Source: Apostichopus japonicus
Lineage: Eukaryota > Echinodermata > Holothuroidea > Aspidochirotida > Stichopodidae
DNA: 64,000 nucleotides
Assembly: GCF_037975245.1 (NCBI RefSeq)
Contig: NC_092576.1
Coordinates: 41,856,611 to 41,920,610, forward strand
Reading direction: 5' to 3'
The notes under the pieces were generated by a model. It was not told where the DNA came from. It was given only the letters and a program-made list of their open reading frames with translations, and did no database searches. Below, in pieces: positions 36,376-48,099 of this stretch. The first letter of the stretch is position 1; each line of letters opens with the position of its first letter. Both the position numbers and the translations under genes were made by a program.

Positions 36376-38085
36376 ATCAACCATTTCAATGTTAAGTAAT
36401 ATTTGATAAATCTCATCCAATCAGTGTATGTTTAGTAATATTTGTTTACTACATCACTCTAATCCACTCAGTGTTTATTTACAAATATTTGTTGACTACA
36501 TCCCTTTAATCCACTGAATGTATATTTAGGAACATTTGTTGACTACTTCTCTTTAATCCACTCAGTGTAAATGAGTATTATTTGTTGACTACATCCCTTT
36601 AATCCCCTCAGTGTATTTTTTAGTAATAGTTGTTAAAAACATCGCTTTAATCAACTCAGTGTAGTTTTTAGTACTATTTGTTGACTACATCACTTTAATC
36701 CACTCAGTGTATTTTTAAGTAATATTTGTTGACTACATCACTTTAATCCACTCAGTGTATGTTAAGTAATATTTGTTGACTACATCCCTTTAATCCAATC
36801 AGTGTATGTTTAGTAATATTTGTTGACTAGACCCTTTAATCCAATCATTGATTGTTTAGTAAAATTTGATGACTACATCAATTTAATCCACCCATTGCTT
36901 GTTAAGTAATATTTGTTGACTACATCACTTTAATCCATTCAGTGTATTTTTAAGTAATATTTGTTGACTACATCAATTTAATCCACCCATTGCTTGTTAA
37001 GTAATATTTGTTGACTACATCCCTTGAATCCACTCAGTGTATGTTAAGTAATATTTCTTGACTACATCCCTTTAATCCAATTAGTGTATGTTTAGTAATA
37101 TTTGTTGACTACACCATTTAATCCAATCAGTGTATGTTTAGGAATGTTTGTTGACTACATCCCATCATTCCACTCAGTGTAGATTAGTAATATTTGTTGA
37201 CTACATCCCTTTAATCCACTCAGTGTATGTTTAGTAATATTTGTTGACTACACCCTTTTCTCCAATCAGTGTATATTTAGGAATGTTTGTTGACTACATC
37301 CCAATGTTCCACTCAGTGTAGATTAGTAATATTTGTTGACTACATCCCTTTAATCCAATCAGTGTATGTTTAGTAATACTTGTTGACTACATCCCTTTAA
37401 TCCACTCATTGTAGAATAGTAATATTTGTTGACTACATCCTTTTAATCCACTCAGTGTATGTTCTGAATGTGTGTTGACTACATCACTCTAATCAACCCA
37501 TTGATTGTTTAGTAAAATTAGATGACTACATCAATTTAATCCACCCATTGCTTGTTAAGTAATATTTGTTGACTACATCCCTTTTATCCACTCAGTGTAT
37601 ATTAGTAATATTTGTTGACTACATAACTCTAATCCACCCATTGATTGTTTAGTCATTCTTGTTGACTACATATCTTTAACCCACTCAGTGTATATTTCGT
37701 TATATTTGTTGACTACATTCCTTTAAACCACTCAGTGTATGTTTAGTAATATTTGTTGACTACATCCCTTTAATCCACTCAGTGTATATTAGCAATATTT
37801 GTGACTATATCACTCGAATCCACTCTGTGTATGTTAGTAATTACAACATCAATGTAATCAATTCAATGCAAATGTTGAAATATTTCTTTGACTACATCCC
37901 TTTAATCCACTCAGTGTATGTTACTAATATTTGTTGACCACATCCCTTTAACCCACCTGTTGCTTGTTTAGTAATATTTGACTGCATCACTTTGATCCCC
38001 TCAGTGTGTGTTCAGTAATATTTGTAAACTACATTATTTTAATCAACTCGTTGCATATTTAGAAATATTTGTTACTATTAACTTT
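36376..38085. repeat. 48-bp minisatellite, about 35 copies
   Basis: The unit is roughly TGTTGACTACATCCCTTTAA followed by TCCACTCAGTGTATGTTTAG and TAATATT. Copies vary from about 45 to 52 bp. A second variant, CCACCCATTGCTTGTTAAG, recurs in places, hinting at sub-families. Degeneracy rises at both ends. Confidence 0.9.
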
Positions 38086-38432
38086 CATCCAATCACTCAT
38101 CGTGTTTTGCTCACTTGTCTCTGCTCACCCGATATGTCATTACTTTCTTTATACTACTTCTCATTCAGAAACCATCAGCTGATAACCGATATATGACTCA
38201 ATTAAACAGTAATTGATATATCACAGCTGTAGTTAGTTCATCGGATGACGTCACTTTCTGTGTATTACTTTGACTAAGCCATGGTGTGGTCATTACAGTG
38301 ACGTGCGGTGAATTACAAACGTCTGGGGATACTCAGTGGTATGATCATCTTGCTAGTAATTACATTATCGATATGTTAATAAAACAAATATAAAAACATT
38401 ATCATTATACATGAAATGTGATGATCACTTAC

Positions 38433-38503
38433 TTCCCAACGGCCAGAGTCGAGATCAAGCTTATATTGTTCATCAAACTTAGCAGAATCAGGAATCCAGA
38501 AAA
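38433..38503 (-). CDS. Stray type D LRR exon
   Basis: The minus strand reads TTAATCTTACAG|TTTTCTGG...CGTTGGGAA|GTAAGT, 71 bp, phase 1 to 0. It encodes V-FWIPDSAKFDEQYKLDLD then SGRWE. It matches exon 6 (SWTPTEH...LDSSRGKW) and exon 10 (YLDLKSGQW) in sequence and in both phases. It has good splice sites and no stop. I found no A exon downstream or C exon upstream, so it is either a lone remnant or part of a gene whose other exons I missed. Confidence 0.6.
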
Positions 38504-39059
38504 CTGTAAGATTAATAAACAATATAAAGGCTTTAACGAATAAAAAAATTATCAATGATGTATTAGTGAATGAAACATTTTGAACAATACACAATAGAAA
38601 CAACCATATTACGTTTTACTAAGATCTTTGTTGTCGCTAGGGATGCATATTATTTATTTTCGCTAAAAATAGTTTCGGTTGTCATGGTGTCACATGTTCT
38701 TTAGAAAAGTAATTTTGGGGAGCATGGTGAAAACAGACATACTGAGAATGCATTTATAAACAAAAAAACTAAAACTGTAGATAATCCCAATTAATCCCCC
38801 TCTCCGTTCCTGTCCTTAGTTAGCACACAGCTACCATGAAGTATTAAATAAACTATAAATCTGTTCGACGTTACACGATAAGATCATCACACATTTAAAC
38901 ACATTTTATTTGTTGTTTTTTCTGCAATATTTGACCTATATTAAATAGTTGTTTAGAAGTGCGAGTGATTACCATTCCGTCTTTTCACAATTTTGACAGA
39001 ATGTAGCAGTCTGACATAGAAGTCAAATTTAAATAGATGGGTCTATACAGTTTGTCATC

Positions 39060-39300
39060 AGTTTACAGGCGCGTATCCAGGATTTTCTAACCCGGGGGCG
39101 CGAATTACTATCTAAGCGGAGCGCCACCATCGGTTGGCGCGCAGCGTACAAGAAAATTTCTGGTTTTGATACCCCCCAGATCACCGGAAATGGCACTTCT
39201 TGGGCTTGAAAACTGACCAACCAGATGTACACTTTTTGCCTGAGAACCAAGTATTTCCCAATAGTTTTTTTTTTTCCATCCATAACCTTTTTGTAGATTG
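39060..39300. mobile_element. Dispersed-repeat-like fragment
   Basis: GGCGCGTATCCAGGATTT at the left, a GGGGGCGCG stretch and a smooth GC-richer body suggest a transposable element fragment. The phrase recalls common repeats of echinoderm genomes. I have no second copy in the window to align it to. Confidence 0.3.
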
Positions 39301-39539
39301 TCACCAGTCACACATCATGTTCGACCTCATCGCATGTCCTGTGGATCATTGCTTTTGTAGGTGACTCTACGTCGCGGCCCACAATACCCGTCAGCCCCAC
39401 TTTTCAAAGCCCATTATTTGTTCAGAATTTGAAAATTCACATTTCTCGTGAATAAACTCACTTCAAAACTTGCCCATAATGTTGCACAAAATTTCATCTA
39501 TGAACAACCAATATGGAAAAACCTCCTTCAACCCCTAAC

Positions 39540-39565
39540 CAGGGAGTTGTTATAACAATTCCCTG
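39540..39565. repeat. Dispersed 26-bp palindrome CAGGGAGTTGTT...CCCTG
   Basis: CAGGGAGTTGTTATAACAATTCCCTG is an almost perfect inverted repeat. Closely related palindromes lie at 18266-18293 and 56863-56890. Confidence 0.8.
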
Positions 39566-39732
39566 CCCTAACAGAGCGGTCAAAATTGCACGAGTAGAGG
39601 GAAGTGTGATGAAGAATGTTGGAAATTTTCGAAAATTCAGATACAGTTAATTTAATATTAAAATAATATTAAAACTTCTTATAACGGCTATTATAAAACT
39701 TAGTTGAAGGAAATAATAGCAGATATTTCCGA

Positions 39733-39754
39733 AACCGAACACTACACTAGGCCC

Positions 39755-39792
<38 letters not shown>

Positions 39793-39827
39793 GGGCCTAG
39801 TGTAGTGTAGTGTAGTGTAGTGTTCGG

Positions 39828-39830
<3 letters not shown>
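39733..39830. repeat. TA-cored hairpin with a pentamer expansion on one arm
   Basis: The left arm AACCGAACACTACACTAGGC continues CCCTAA, then about 30 bp of TA follow, then the right arm TTAGGGGCCTAGTGTAG continues to TGTTCGGTT. The arms pair perfectly except that TGTAG occurs once on the left and four times on the right. A second TA run of about 32 bp follows at 39829-39861. Confidence 0.9.
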
Positions 39831-39866
<36 letters not shown>

Positions 39867-40327
39867 TAATTGCGGAATAAGGAGAAATATGTGGCAAAAA
39901 AATGTACGGTAGGGAGAAAGTGCCGTTAAGGGGAAAAAAACATTTCCCCCTAACGTTTTGAACTTCAGTTTTACCAATATAACGTGATCCGACACTCAAA
40001 AAAAGTATCAGGTTGTGAAGAGGAGTCGATGTACTGCATATTCATGAAATTTGAAAGATTTTCAAAGTCCCTAACAGGTACTTTTTTGCTTTGTTATAAA
40101 ACAAGAAAAATATCAGCTATGAAAAAAAATGAACGGTAGGGGGAAACGTGGTTTTTTGGTGATATTTCTTGATTTTTATATAAATATTTTCATTATCTCT
40201 TGACATGCAGTACATAATAACATGCTAAACATCTCCAATAGTCGGATCGATTGATTTTACCTGCCCTGAAACAGAAAACCCCCATATACCATTTTCGGCT
40301 GACCTATTTTCAACAGTCAAAACATGT

Positions 40328-40387
40328 ATCTTTGTGCACATGCGCAGTATGCACTTAAATCTTTGTGCACATGCGCAGTATGCACTT
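40328..40387. promoter_or_regulatory. Two tandem NRF-1-like sites in a 31-bp duplication
   Basis: The word ATCTTTGTGCACATGCGCAG plus TATGCACTT occurs twice in tandem, 31 bp apart. Each copy contains TGCACATGCGCA, one mismatch from the NRF-1 consensus TGCGCATGCGCA. Paired NRF-1 sites are typical of metazoan promoters. A candidate first exon begins 105 bp downstream. Function is an inference. Confidence 0.35.
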
Positions 40388-40491
40388 TTACTTTTCGTGT
40401 ACAGGATTGGAGGAAAGGTACCGTACATCATACATTATTTATATCATACTGTATACAACAACTCTGGTCTAAGTGTTGTAGCGACGACGAA

Positions 40492-40548
40492 ATGTTCGTT
40501 GTTGATGGATCGCTGGTAATTGAATTTGGCGATAGTGACAATGGGCCC
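40492..40548 (+). CDS. Candidate first coding exon, unrecognised
   Basis: ATG at 40492 opens MFVVDGSLVIEFGDSDNGP, 19 codons, ending in phase 0 at GGGCCC|GTAAGT, a strong donor. The base composition is richer in CpG than the surroundings. It lies downstream of the paired NRF-1-like sites. The family is unknown and no next exon is proven. Confidence 0.3.
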
Positions 40549-41980
40549 GTAAGTTTAAATTTAAACGATTACTCGAAGATTATTTACTAAAACAAACTAA
40601 AAATCAAAACCACAGATGTTACGTTTGATTTCTTTAATCGCTCTGTGACACAATCGCCGATGTTCTCAGTTCTTACTGGATATTGGTCAGACAAACCATG
40701 TGGACTTAATGTGACTTCTGTAATGCATTTGTCGATCGAATGATTTTCCCCTGAACTCAGGACAAAGTTTTCATATGCCATCGGTCTTTGGAAATAAAAA
40801 TGTCAGACATCAGTGTGACCGTGGGGTGAGCCATTTTAACAGGAATGAGTCAATGTACGTGTGGGTCATGTTTATATTATGTTGCACGCGCAAAAAAATA
40901 ATGACAAAAAGGATGTATCATATTAGCAACAATAGTCTCTTGGTGCATATTTTTTTCGCAGAACCAGCTGGGTCTAACGTTATCTAATAGGTATAGGCCC
41001 AGTGTGTTGTGATCGCCCATTTCTTGAGCATAGGGTTAGGGATAGGATTACGTTCGAAGGATATGGTTTCTCTTTTGATCTGTTTTGTGACAATGTAGCG
41101 TGCTGGTTCCGTGGGTCAATCACCTAATTAGAATCATTTTCAGTGAAAAGTGCGGGATAAATCAAGAAAGGTTGACCTTGCTGTGTATTCATCAAACTTT
41201 TGCAAATCCGAATTCTGCCAAAAAAGTGTGAAATAGGCCAGCATTAATGGAACTGTATTAGCATATGACAAACACATTGCAATGAACAGATGTGTTGATT
41301 CAATCACATACCTTTACTTGAATAGCATGGTACAGTGCAATAATTGCATAATTGAAAGGATAATGTTTTCTTTGGTTGTCTTCATCAAATAACGAATTAC
41401 TTCCATGTTTTGATGCATCTTTACATTTCTTGAGGGATGCAAAATTAGATATATGAAGGGATTTTGAAAAGATATATATATTTGTCTACGTTCGAACCAT
41501 TTGTCTCCTATGTGCTCTATTATCATTTTGTACGCTCTAATTTACTCAAGGTACTGATGAACTCAAATTTTCCCATACTATGCCAAGAATCCTGTATTGA
41601 TTTAGTGACTATGTAAGGCTTATTTTAGGTAGTTCGGGAACGGAAAGCCGGGCCTTAGTTTACACTGATAACATCTAATTTAATCAAAGTACTGATCAAC
41701 TCAAAATGTACAGAACATACACTTCCAATAGCACGTGATTTTAATCCCGCCTCACCACAGCGCAATCCAACAATGCGCGAGCCATGGGTGACATCATAAT
41801 AACAATAACAAACTAGAATATGCTTCACAACTATATAAGCAGAACAAACAATTAATTACAGACGGGTGTACGTTTCATTTGCCTGTAGGCCCAAGCTATG
41901 CACCTATCAATGGAATGATTGTACCCTAAACATGGAGAGTTAAATGTGGATCATTTGAATCCCATATGCCTCACTTTACC

Positions 41981-42002
41981 CATGGAGCTTTATAGCTCCA
42001 TG
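41981..42002. repeat. 22-bp palindrome CATGGAGCT...AGCTCCATG
   Basis: CATGGAGCT, a TTAT loop, then AGCTCCATG is a perfect 9-bp stem. Its design recalls the CAGGGAGTTGTT palindromes, but the sequence differs. Confidence 0.7.
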
Positions 42003-43755
42003 CTTTACCTAAGATGTCAGTTATCAGCGTGACTGTGTTGTGAATCCCTGGATCAGGGGTGAGTCGAAGTGGGTCATGATTATATCAGTGTTGCATTTAT
42101 AAGCAAGACTGATGGCAGTAGGAAGTGTAGTGTATTTGTGTTGAACTTTAGACCCCCATATATATGCAAATTAGAACTGATGTCACATCAAGCTTCCACT
42201 TTCAATTGTTGTCATCTAACTGACATGCACCCAGTAGCATATATGCTTGCTGGAGGCAGCTCAGTTCCACTACTTCTAGCAGCAGGAACAACCGTTTAAT
42301 ATCTAACCATCCTGGACTTTGCCGTGCATCAAGTTATTTGTTCATTTCTGTGTAACTTTACCTGGTGTAGTTTGAAGATATGGTACAGCATCCAACACAA
42401 ATACCACCAAATTACCAGCAGTTTTAAAACATTGCCATAATCGCCGAATGCAGTTACTCCGACATCCCGCAATAGGGGTTGTTGTCATACCGTAGAACCT
42501 GTGTACACAGTCTCATAGGCAATGGCTACACTTGTGTCAATAACAACGTTCGCCACAGCCATAAAGCAGGAGGTATATTGCTTATGCTGCAGTACGTACA
42601 GGGCTTAGCCATCGTTTAAATTTAGGGTAGTGCAAGGCCCGATGAGGAGTACAGTCGAGGAATGAAGAATTATGAAAGGTGAGTTTGTATCAATTCAATA
42701 CCCCTTCATATAAATGGCAAATTTATGTGTGATTTGGAAAATAAGTAATGGGAATGGGTTCACAAGACATTAAAGATGCCAAAACAGCATGAATTGAAAA
42801 ATTGATTTCGTTTTGGGCCACATTTTCCATAGTTATGTAACAGTCAGCCATGTTTATTGGTAGTGAGTAGTCTGTATTTTAAGCAAATTGTTAAAAGGAT
42901 AGATTAAAGTAGCCCTGGGATAATCTGCAGTTAGTAAATTTATGTTTGATGTGTGTGTACATGTGTAATGCAGTGCAGGGATTATTCTTGTTGTTTTCAG
43001 TTAATTGGGAGACTGAATCGTGTTGCACAGGTATTACATGTGAGACTATGAGTACATTGTAGTTTGTTCACAATTAATGTTAGTTTAATTTGGAAGTTTA
43101 GTCATATTACTTGTATTATTTAATAGTTGTAACTAAATTTTTTGGAAGTTAGTTTTCAAAGATATATCATGTTTGATGGTCTCTTTTATTTTACATCAAG
43201 GTCAAAGTTAAATTGGGTCAACTTAGGTCAAAGTCTGTAAACATGACATTCCATGAGTGAAAAGTTTTGAGCTTCAAACTTTTTGGTAGCAATTAGTAAG
43301 AAGATAATCGCAGTTGTGTTTAATGCAAGTCATGATGTCAGTTTAGGTCAACAGATCATGGTTGGAAAACCTCTATAGTACAATATCTGAAGGTATGAAT
43401 GTAACTTAGGGGAACCTATAGTATGCTGAATAGATGATCCCATTGTTTTCCATAGAGTCAAGGGTCACTTGAAGTCAATTAGAGGTTAGTTATAGGTGAG
43501 AACCTTTATAATTAAGTCTCACTCTCATCACTGAAGAAGTGGGAATTTGTTTGAACTCCAGCTTTCTTTGTATTTGCATGTACATCAATCATTGCTGCAA
43601 GCCCATTATACTAAATTACACATTCTGATCAGCAATACTAAATGTAGATGAATATAGTATCCACAGTTGCTTATCATATTGGCAAGAAATCACTAAATCA
43701 ATTGACTTTCTGGCTTTGCAAATCTTTTTTTAATAGCATGGATGCAACTGAATAG

Positions 43756-43959
43756 TCAAGTGGTGGGCCATCTTTGGAACTGTTGGTGAACCATGGAAGT
43801 GGAAAATGCCAAAATTGTCAAAAGACCAAGATGAAAGTTATCATAGCAAAGGAGAAGCAAAGCTATGTAGACCTGTTTGCATTGATAATCAATTGGAAGA
43901 AAGGAGGAGCCCTGTATGACTATGGGATCAAGCAATTACAATGGACACTACCAAACCAA
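43756..43959 (+). CDS. Candidate exon, unrecognised
   Basis: The frame runs from CTGAATAG|TCAAGTGG to AACCAA|GTAAGT, 204 bp, 68 codons with no stop. It contains GSGKCQNCQKTKMKVIIAKE, YVDLFALIINWKKGGALYDY and KQLQWTLPNQ. The donor is strong and the residue composition (K, Q, W, hydrophobic blocks) looks protein-like. The start could also be 43761. A short in-phase candidate follows at 44027-44063 (ACTAG|GTCAAA...GATGAAG|GTATGT). I know no family for it. Confidence 0.35.
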
Positions 43960-44063
43960 GTAAGTACTGTAAAAAGCCCATCCCATCCACTAATCTATCA
44001 GATTTTATTAAAATATTAGAAACTAGGTCAAAGTCATCCAAGGTCATCAGAGCCGCGATGAAG

Positions 44064-44690
44064 GTATGTTTCCTGGAAGTGTTGAAACCTGGAGTTCTAG
44101 CTGTAAAAGTTGAGTGCAAGCTTAGTATCCCAAGAGAGGATGAGATAAATCCATATGGTCCAGAATGAGAGAAATGTAATAACCAGCGAATATGGGCAAT
44201 TTTAGCTAGCAATTACACTTAAAGGATGGTAAGATTAGGAGAAGATAAAGCATAAGTACTAAAAATCAAACAATAGAATATGTTTGATCTCAAAAGTAAA
44301 CCAGCAAAAGAAGTTGACCTATAACAGATTACAAATGAACAAGAGAACCAATACTCCTGAATGTAACTGAGGTATTAAAATGTGTGTGTGAAAAAAGGTA
44401 CGTTGTATGAAGTTTTAATTGCATACTTCCACTATGGCAATAACTTGCTCAGAGAGATGACTGTGTACAAGGGGTGATCTTCATTTAAGCCAATGAAGTT
44501 TGAGTTGGACACACAGTATTAAACACTTAGTAAAGTTCAGCTAGCAGGTGAATCCTTATCACAATTTATACACCTTTTTAAACATTTCAAGAAGTATATT
44601 CGCACAGCTGCCACCCTAACACACAACACAGTAAGTCAAAATACTAATAACTTGAAAAAGTAGTGGGTAGAGAGTACTGTACATTTCTCC
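44064..44690. other. No supported gene
   Basis: An open frame continues to a TGA near 44166 (ending SIPREDEINPYGPE), which may be the read-through end of the candidate exon above or part of a decayed element. The rest holds nothing I can name. Confidence 0.3.
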
Positions 44691-44890
44691 TTCATTTTTC
44701 TAAACTAGGTCAAATCTCCTTCAATCGTCCTGATTTTCATATCATCTGTACTTTAACTTGTAAGTACTCATAAACATCCTAACTTACAAAATCGAAAATG
44801 ATAGCTGGAAATTAGCCAAAAACAACAAGTTCGGTAGCTCATTTTAGGCATTTTTTTGGCGGATGTACATTACCTAATTGTAGTATGCTA
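44685..44890. repeat. Dispersed repeat, copy 1
   Basis: This is a direct repeat of 46845-47035: CTTCATTTTTCTAA..TAGGTCAA, then CTCCTTCAATCGTCCTGATT, then TTCATATCATCTGTACTTTA, then GATAGCTGGAAATTAGCC. Similarity is clear over about 190 bp with scattered changes and small indels. The two copies are 2.16 kb apart. Confidence 0.75.
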
Positions 44891-46844
44891 CCTTAAGCCT
44901 CGTGAAATTTTTCTTCTTCTCCTGAGGTAAACTAAACTACAAAGCATTAAAGTATCTGTAATTATTTTTCTGTTTGATCCCCAATATCAACTTTTTAAGA
45001 GCTCAGCTGGGTCAAATTTGAGCTTGAAATGGATTTCTGCTCTAGCCTCGTTGCTGTGCTTTCAATCCATCTGTTTCTTACATTCTCTGGAAAATTCCTT
45101 CTGTTGATTATTTTGTACTTCAAAAGTCCTTTACTATGCACAAACCTGTCTCCAGGTTCTGCGAGTCCTTTCTAAGGAGATGATAATCGGGCTGGGAGGG
45201 GGGTCCCAGACCTGGCATAGAGCAAAAGAAACACTAAATATGAATTTGATCTTATTTGGGATTTAAAGAGTATAAATTCTTCAAGGAGATAACTGAACTG
45301 CAGGATAAAAGTTTACAACTGGCAGAAAGCAATTGAGATTGTAAAGTAGGTGTTTTTAGGTGTTTATTTATTGAGATTTCATTATAGAGGGCGCCCTCTA
45401 AACACTGCCTTGTGTTAAATAAGGTTAAAACTAGCCTCACAATTGACTAGTCAAGGACTGCTATACCACATTTTCCTGTTACATTTACATTTAATGCATA
45501 TTTGTTCAATTCTACACCTTTCCCATGATCTGCAAATAAGTAAAAGGGGGTTGGTGTTTACCGAGAAGAAGCAAAGTACATCACCAACTAACACTAACAG
45601 CTGGATTAAGCCAGGCCATGCCCATGTCAGGGCACATTTTGGGAGAAGCCAGTATATATTTTATTTATGCATCTGAACCATGCAAATTGAGGTGTTTAGT
45701 TGTACTGTACCTTGCAGATTTTTTATATACTTGTGTCTCAATTAAGGACTCACAAGTCAGAATTTGTTCTATGAATACTGTAAACCAGCCAATTATATAG
45801 ACCTACTGTATATTGATGATTCTGCCATACATTTTTGACAACTACTGTAAGTTACAGATAAGTATAGCCCAACACAATGTATTTTAATACAGAGAAGTCA
45901 AAATGATACCCAGACTGACAATGACACATGGTAGGAGCACTATGCTGGCTATACCTGGGACTATAGCATCCCAATTGCTAGTAAACAGCAGAAGTCTGTG
46001 TTATCCCGGGCATACTTTAGTTCTAGTTCATTGTTATAACATTACTTACCTACAGGTGTAAATTATGGCAGAAATCATGCTCTTCAACAACAACACTGAC
46101 ACGGCAGGGCTGAATCTGAACTCTATCAACTCTGGAACAATGAAATTCCAAGTATAATTTGCTAATTTGTACTGCCCAAACATCATCTATAGTTGTTCAA
46201 CTGTGTTACTTTTGAATTACCGTTGGTAAGTAAATTTCATGAAACTTCCTTTCCATAGTCCTTCAACTATGGTAATGCAATCTTGAATTTAAGCCTACTG
46301 AAATATGTTGGAGACTTGGAGTAGCATCATCTTCACCATTCTTTAAAATAATGTCAAACATTACAAAATGCAAGTTGCTATGTGAGACAAAAGCTCAGCC
46401 AAAAGTGAGTTATATGATCTCAACCCTGAAAATCCATTTTTTTAGCTAAATAAGAATTTCCCCCCTCAAAATCACTCAAGCTTGAAATCATGAAACATTT
46501 CACCTGAAATATCAACGGCTACAGTAGCCTGACCATGTTAGCCTATAATTTGCTTTTTTGGGGCTAAACTGAGAGAAATCACATTTCTTATAAGCGTACC
46601 ACAACATTTTATTCTTCTCCATTGACTAACACACTAAACTTGTCTTCCTTAGAGGGCCCCTAGAGCATAGAAGATATGTCCTTTATGGCATTCCTACCCA
46701 TTTCCTCATAGCTGATGACTTGGCCTATCATGGCACTTGTTAATCCCATACCTTTAATGTCAAGATTTTGAGCTGCAAGGGGTGAAAGTTTAGAGCAGTG
46801 GTCCCGCTCCTTTGAAATGGCTATCCGGGCAAAATCTCACCATT

Positions 46845-47035
46845 TCTACTTCATTTTTCTAAGATAGGTCAATTCTCCTTCAATTGTCCTGATTTTCATA
46901 TCATCTGTACTTTAAATTGTATTCTTAAAACTGTCCTAGTAATAAAATCAGAGATGATACCTGGAAATAAGCCCAAAAATAATTTTCCTGAGGGTGGCCG
47001 ATATACATTGCCTTATTGTGGTACACTGTCTAAGT
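46845..47035. repeat. Dispersed repeat, copy 2
   Basis: This is the partner of 44685-44890, in the same orientation. It keeps CTCCTTCAATTGTCCTGATT, TTCATATCATCTGTACTTTA and GATACCTGGAAATAAGCC. Confidence 0.75.
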
Positions 47036-47344
47036 GGTCAGTCTGATCATTTCATGCAATGTCTTTTTTGAACAACTTTGCAACTGAACACAAATAAGTT
47101 CCAGACCTATAGTTGAAGTGAATATACTGTAAACAGTAATCTTGGCGCTTTATACCCAATTAGGCAGTAACTTTGCTGATGTTCCAGTAATATACAGCAC
47201 CTATACTGTACCTGAGAGTGACAGAGTGACAATGGTTTATTCCCATCGTCCCCTCATCCCCATTTTACACTGCACATAACCAGTAAACAGTTTCCTACAG
47301 GAAATTTTACCACACTGTATTTCTCCTCAAGGGGTATTTGCATT

Positions 47345-47978
47345 TCCCCTTAAAGCAGCATTTTGCGCTGGGTCGCTTTTTTCCACCTTTTTAACATGTG
47401 CATCGATTTTTTTACATGTATCAATCATAAAACAGCAAACTAAGATACCATCCAAGTTTCACCCTGCCAAGAGCATTAATTAGCGAGCAATTAACGATTT
47501 ATGGCGATAACGAGTAGAAGTGTCCTCAACAAAGTTTTCAATCTCCAAATCCACTACTTTGAATTCCACCAATCAGTGAATAGTATATTTATTCATGAGC
47601 ATTTTGCGTTTGGTCGCCATTTTCTACTCTTTTAACTTGTCCATCAAGTTTTTTACATACATCAAATCACAAAACAGCAAACTAAGATATTAGCCAAGTT
47701 TTTCCCTACCAACAACGTTAGTTGGCGAGCATTCGACATACAAAATTAATCGCATTCAGTTCCCCAAACCCACTAGTTTGAATTCAACCAATCATAGATG
47801 CAGGTTTAGTTAAATTTAGTTAAATTAGCCAAATTATTGCAAATTTTTCGACTTTTATGCCACCATTTGAAGTAAGATTTAAGTAGATAAGCTAATTATG
47901 TATGTAGTTATGGCATAGTGGAGTCAGTGAGGTTGAAAAAAATCATAGAAAAGGACGCAAAATGCTCCTTTAAAGTCA
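47345..47978. mobile_element. MITE-like element with terminal inverted repeats and internal duplication
   Basis: The left end CTTAAAGCAGCATTTTGCG and the right end CGCAAAATGCTCCTTTAAAG are imperfect inverted repeats about 20 bp long and 630 bp apart. Inside, a block starting GCATTTTGCG(C/T)..GGTCGC and running through AAAACAGCAAACTAAGATA to CCACTA.TTTGAATTC.ACCAATCA is present twice, about 240 bp apart (from 47355 and 47598). There is no transposase frame. It is a non-autonomous DNA element. Confidence 0.7.
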
Positions 47979-48099
47979 TATGTCGTAGCGTCTACCTACT
48001 GCCAAGTGATGTACTTTAAAATCCTAGGCTGCGTCTAGAGGTAATCTTTTCTCATGAGCTTTCCTATTTATTCAATACTGCTGTGTACTGTAGAAAGTA

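Noticed and set aside
43190-43500. Repeated AGGTCA words as nuclear-receptor response elements
   Set aside because: Spacing is irregular and similar words occur in the degenerate repeat at 0.8-1.65 kb. I read them as repeat remains.
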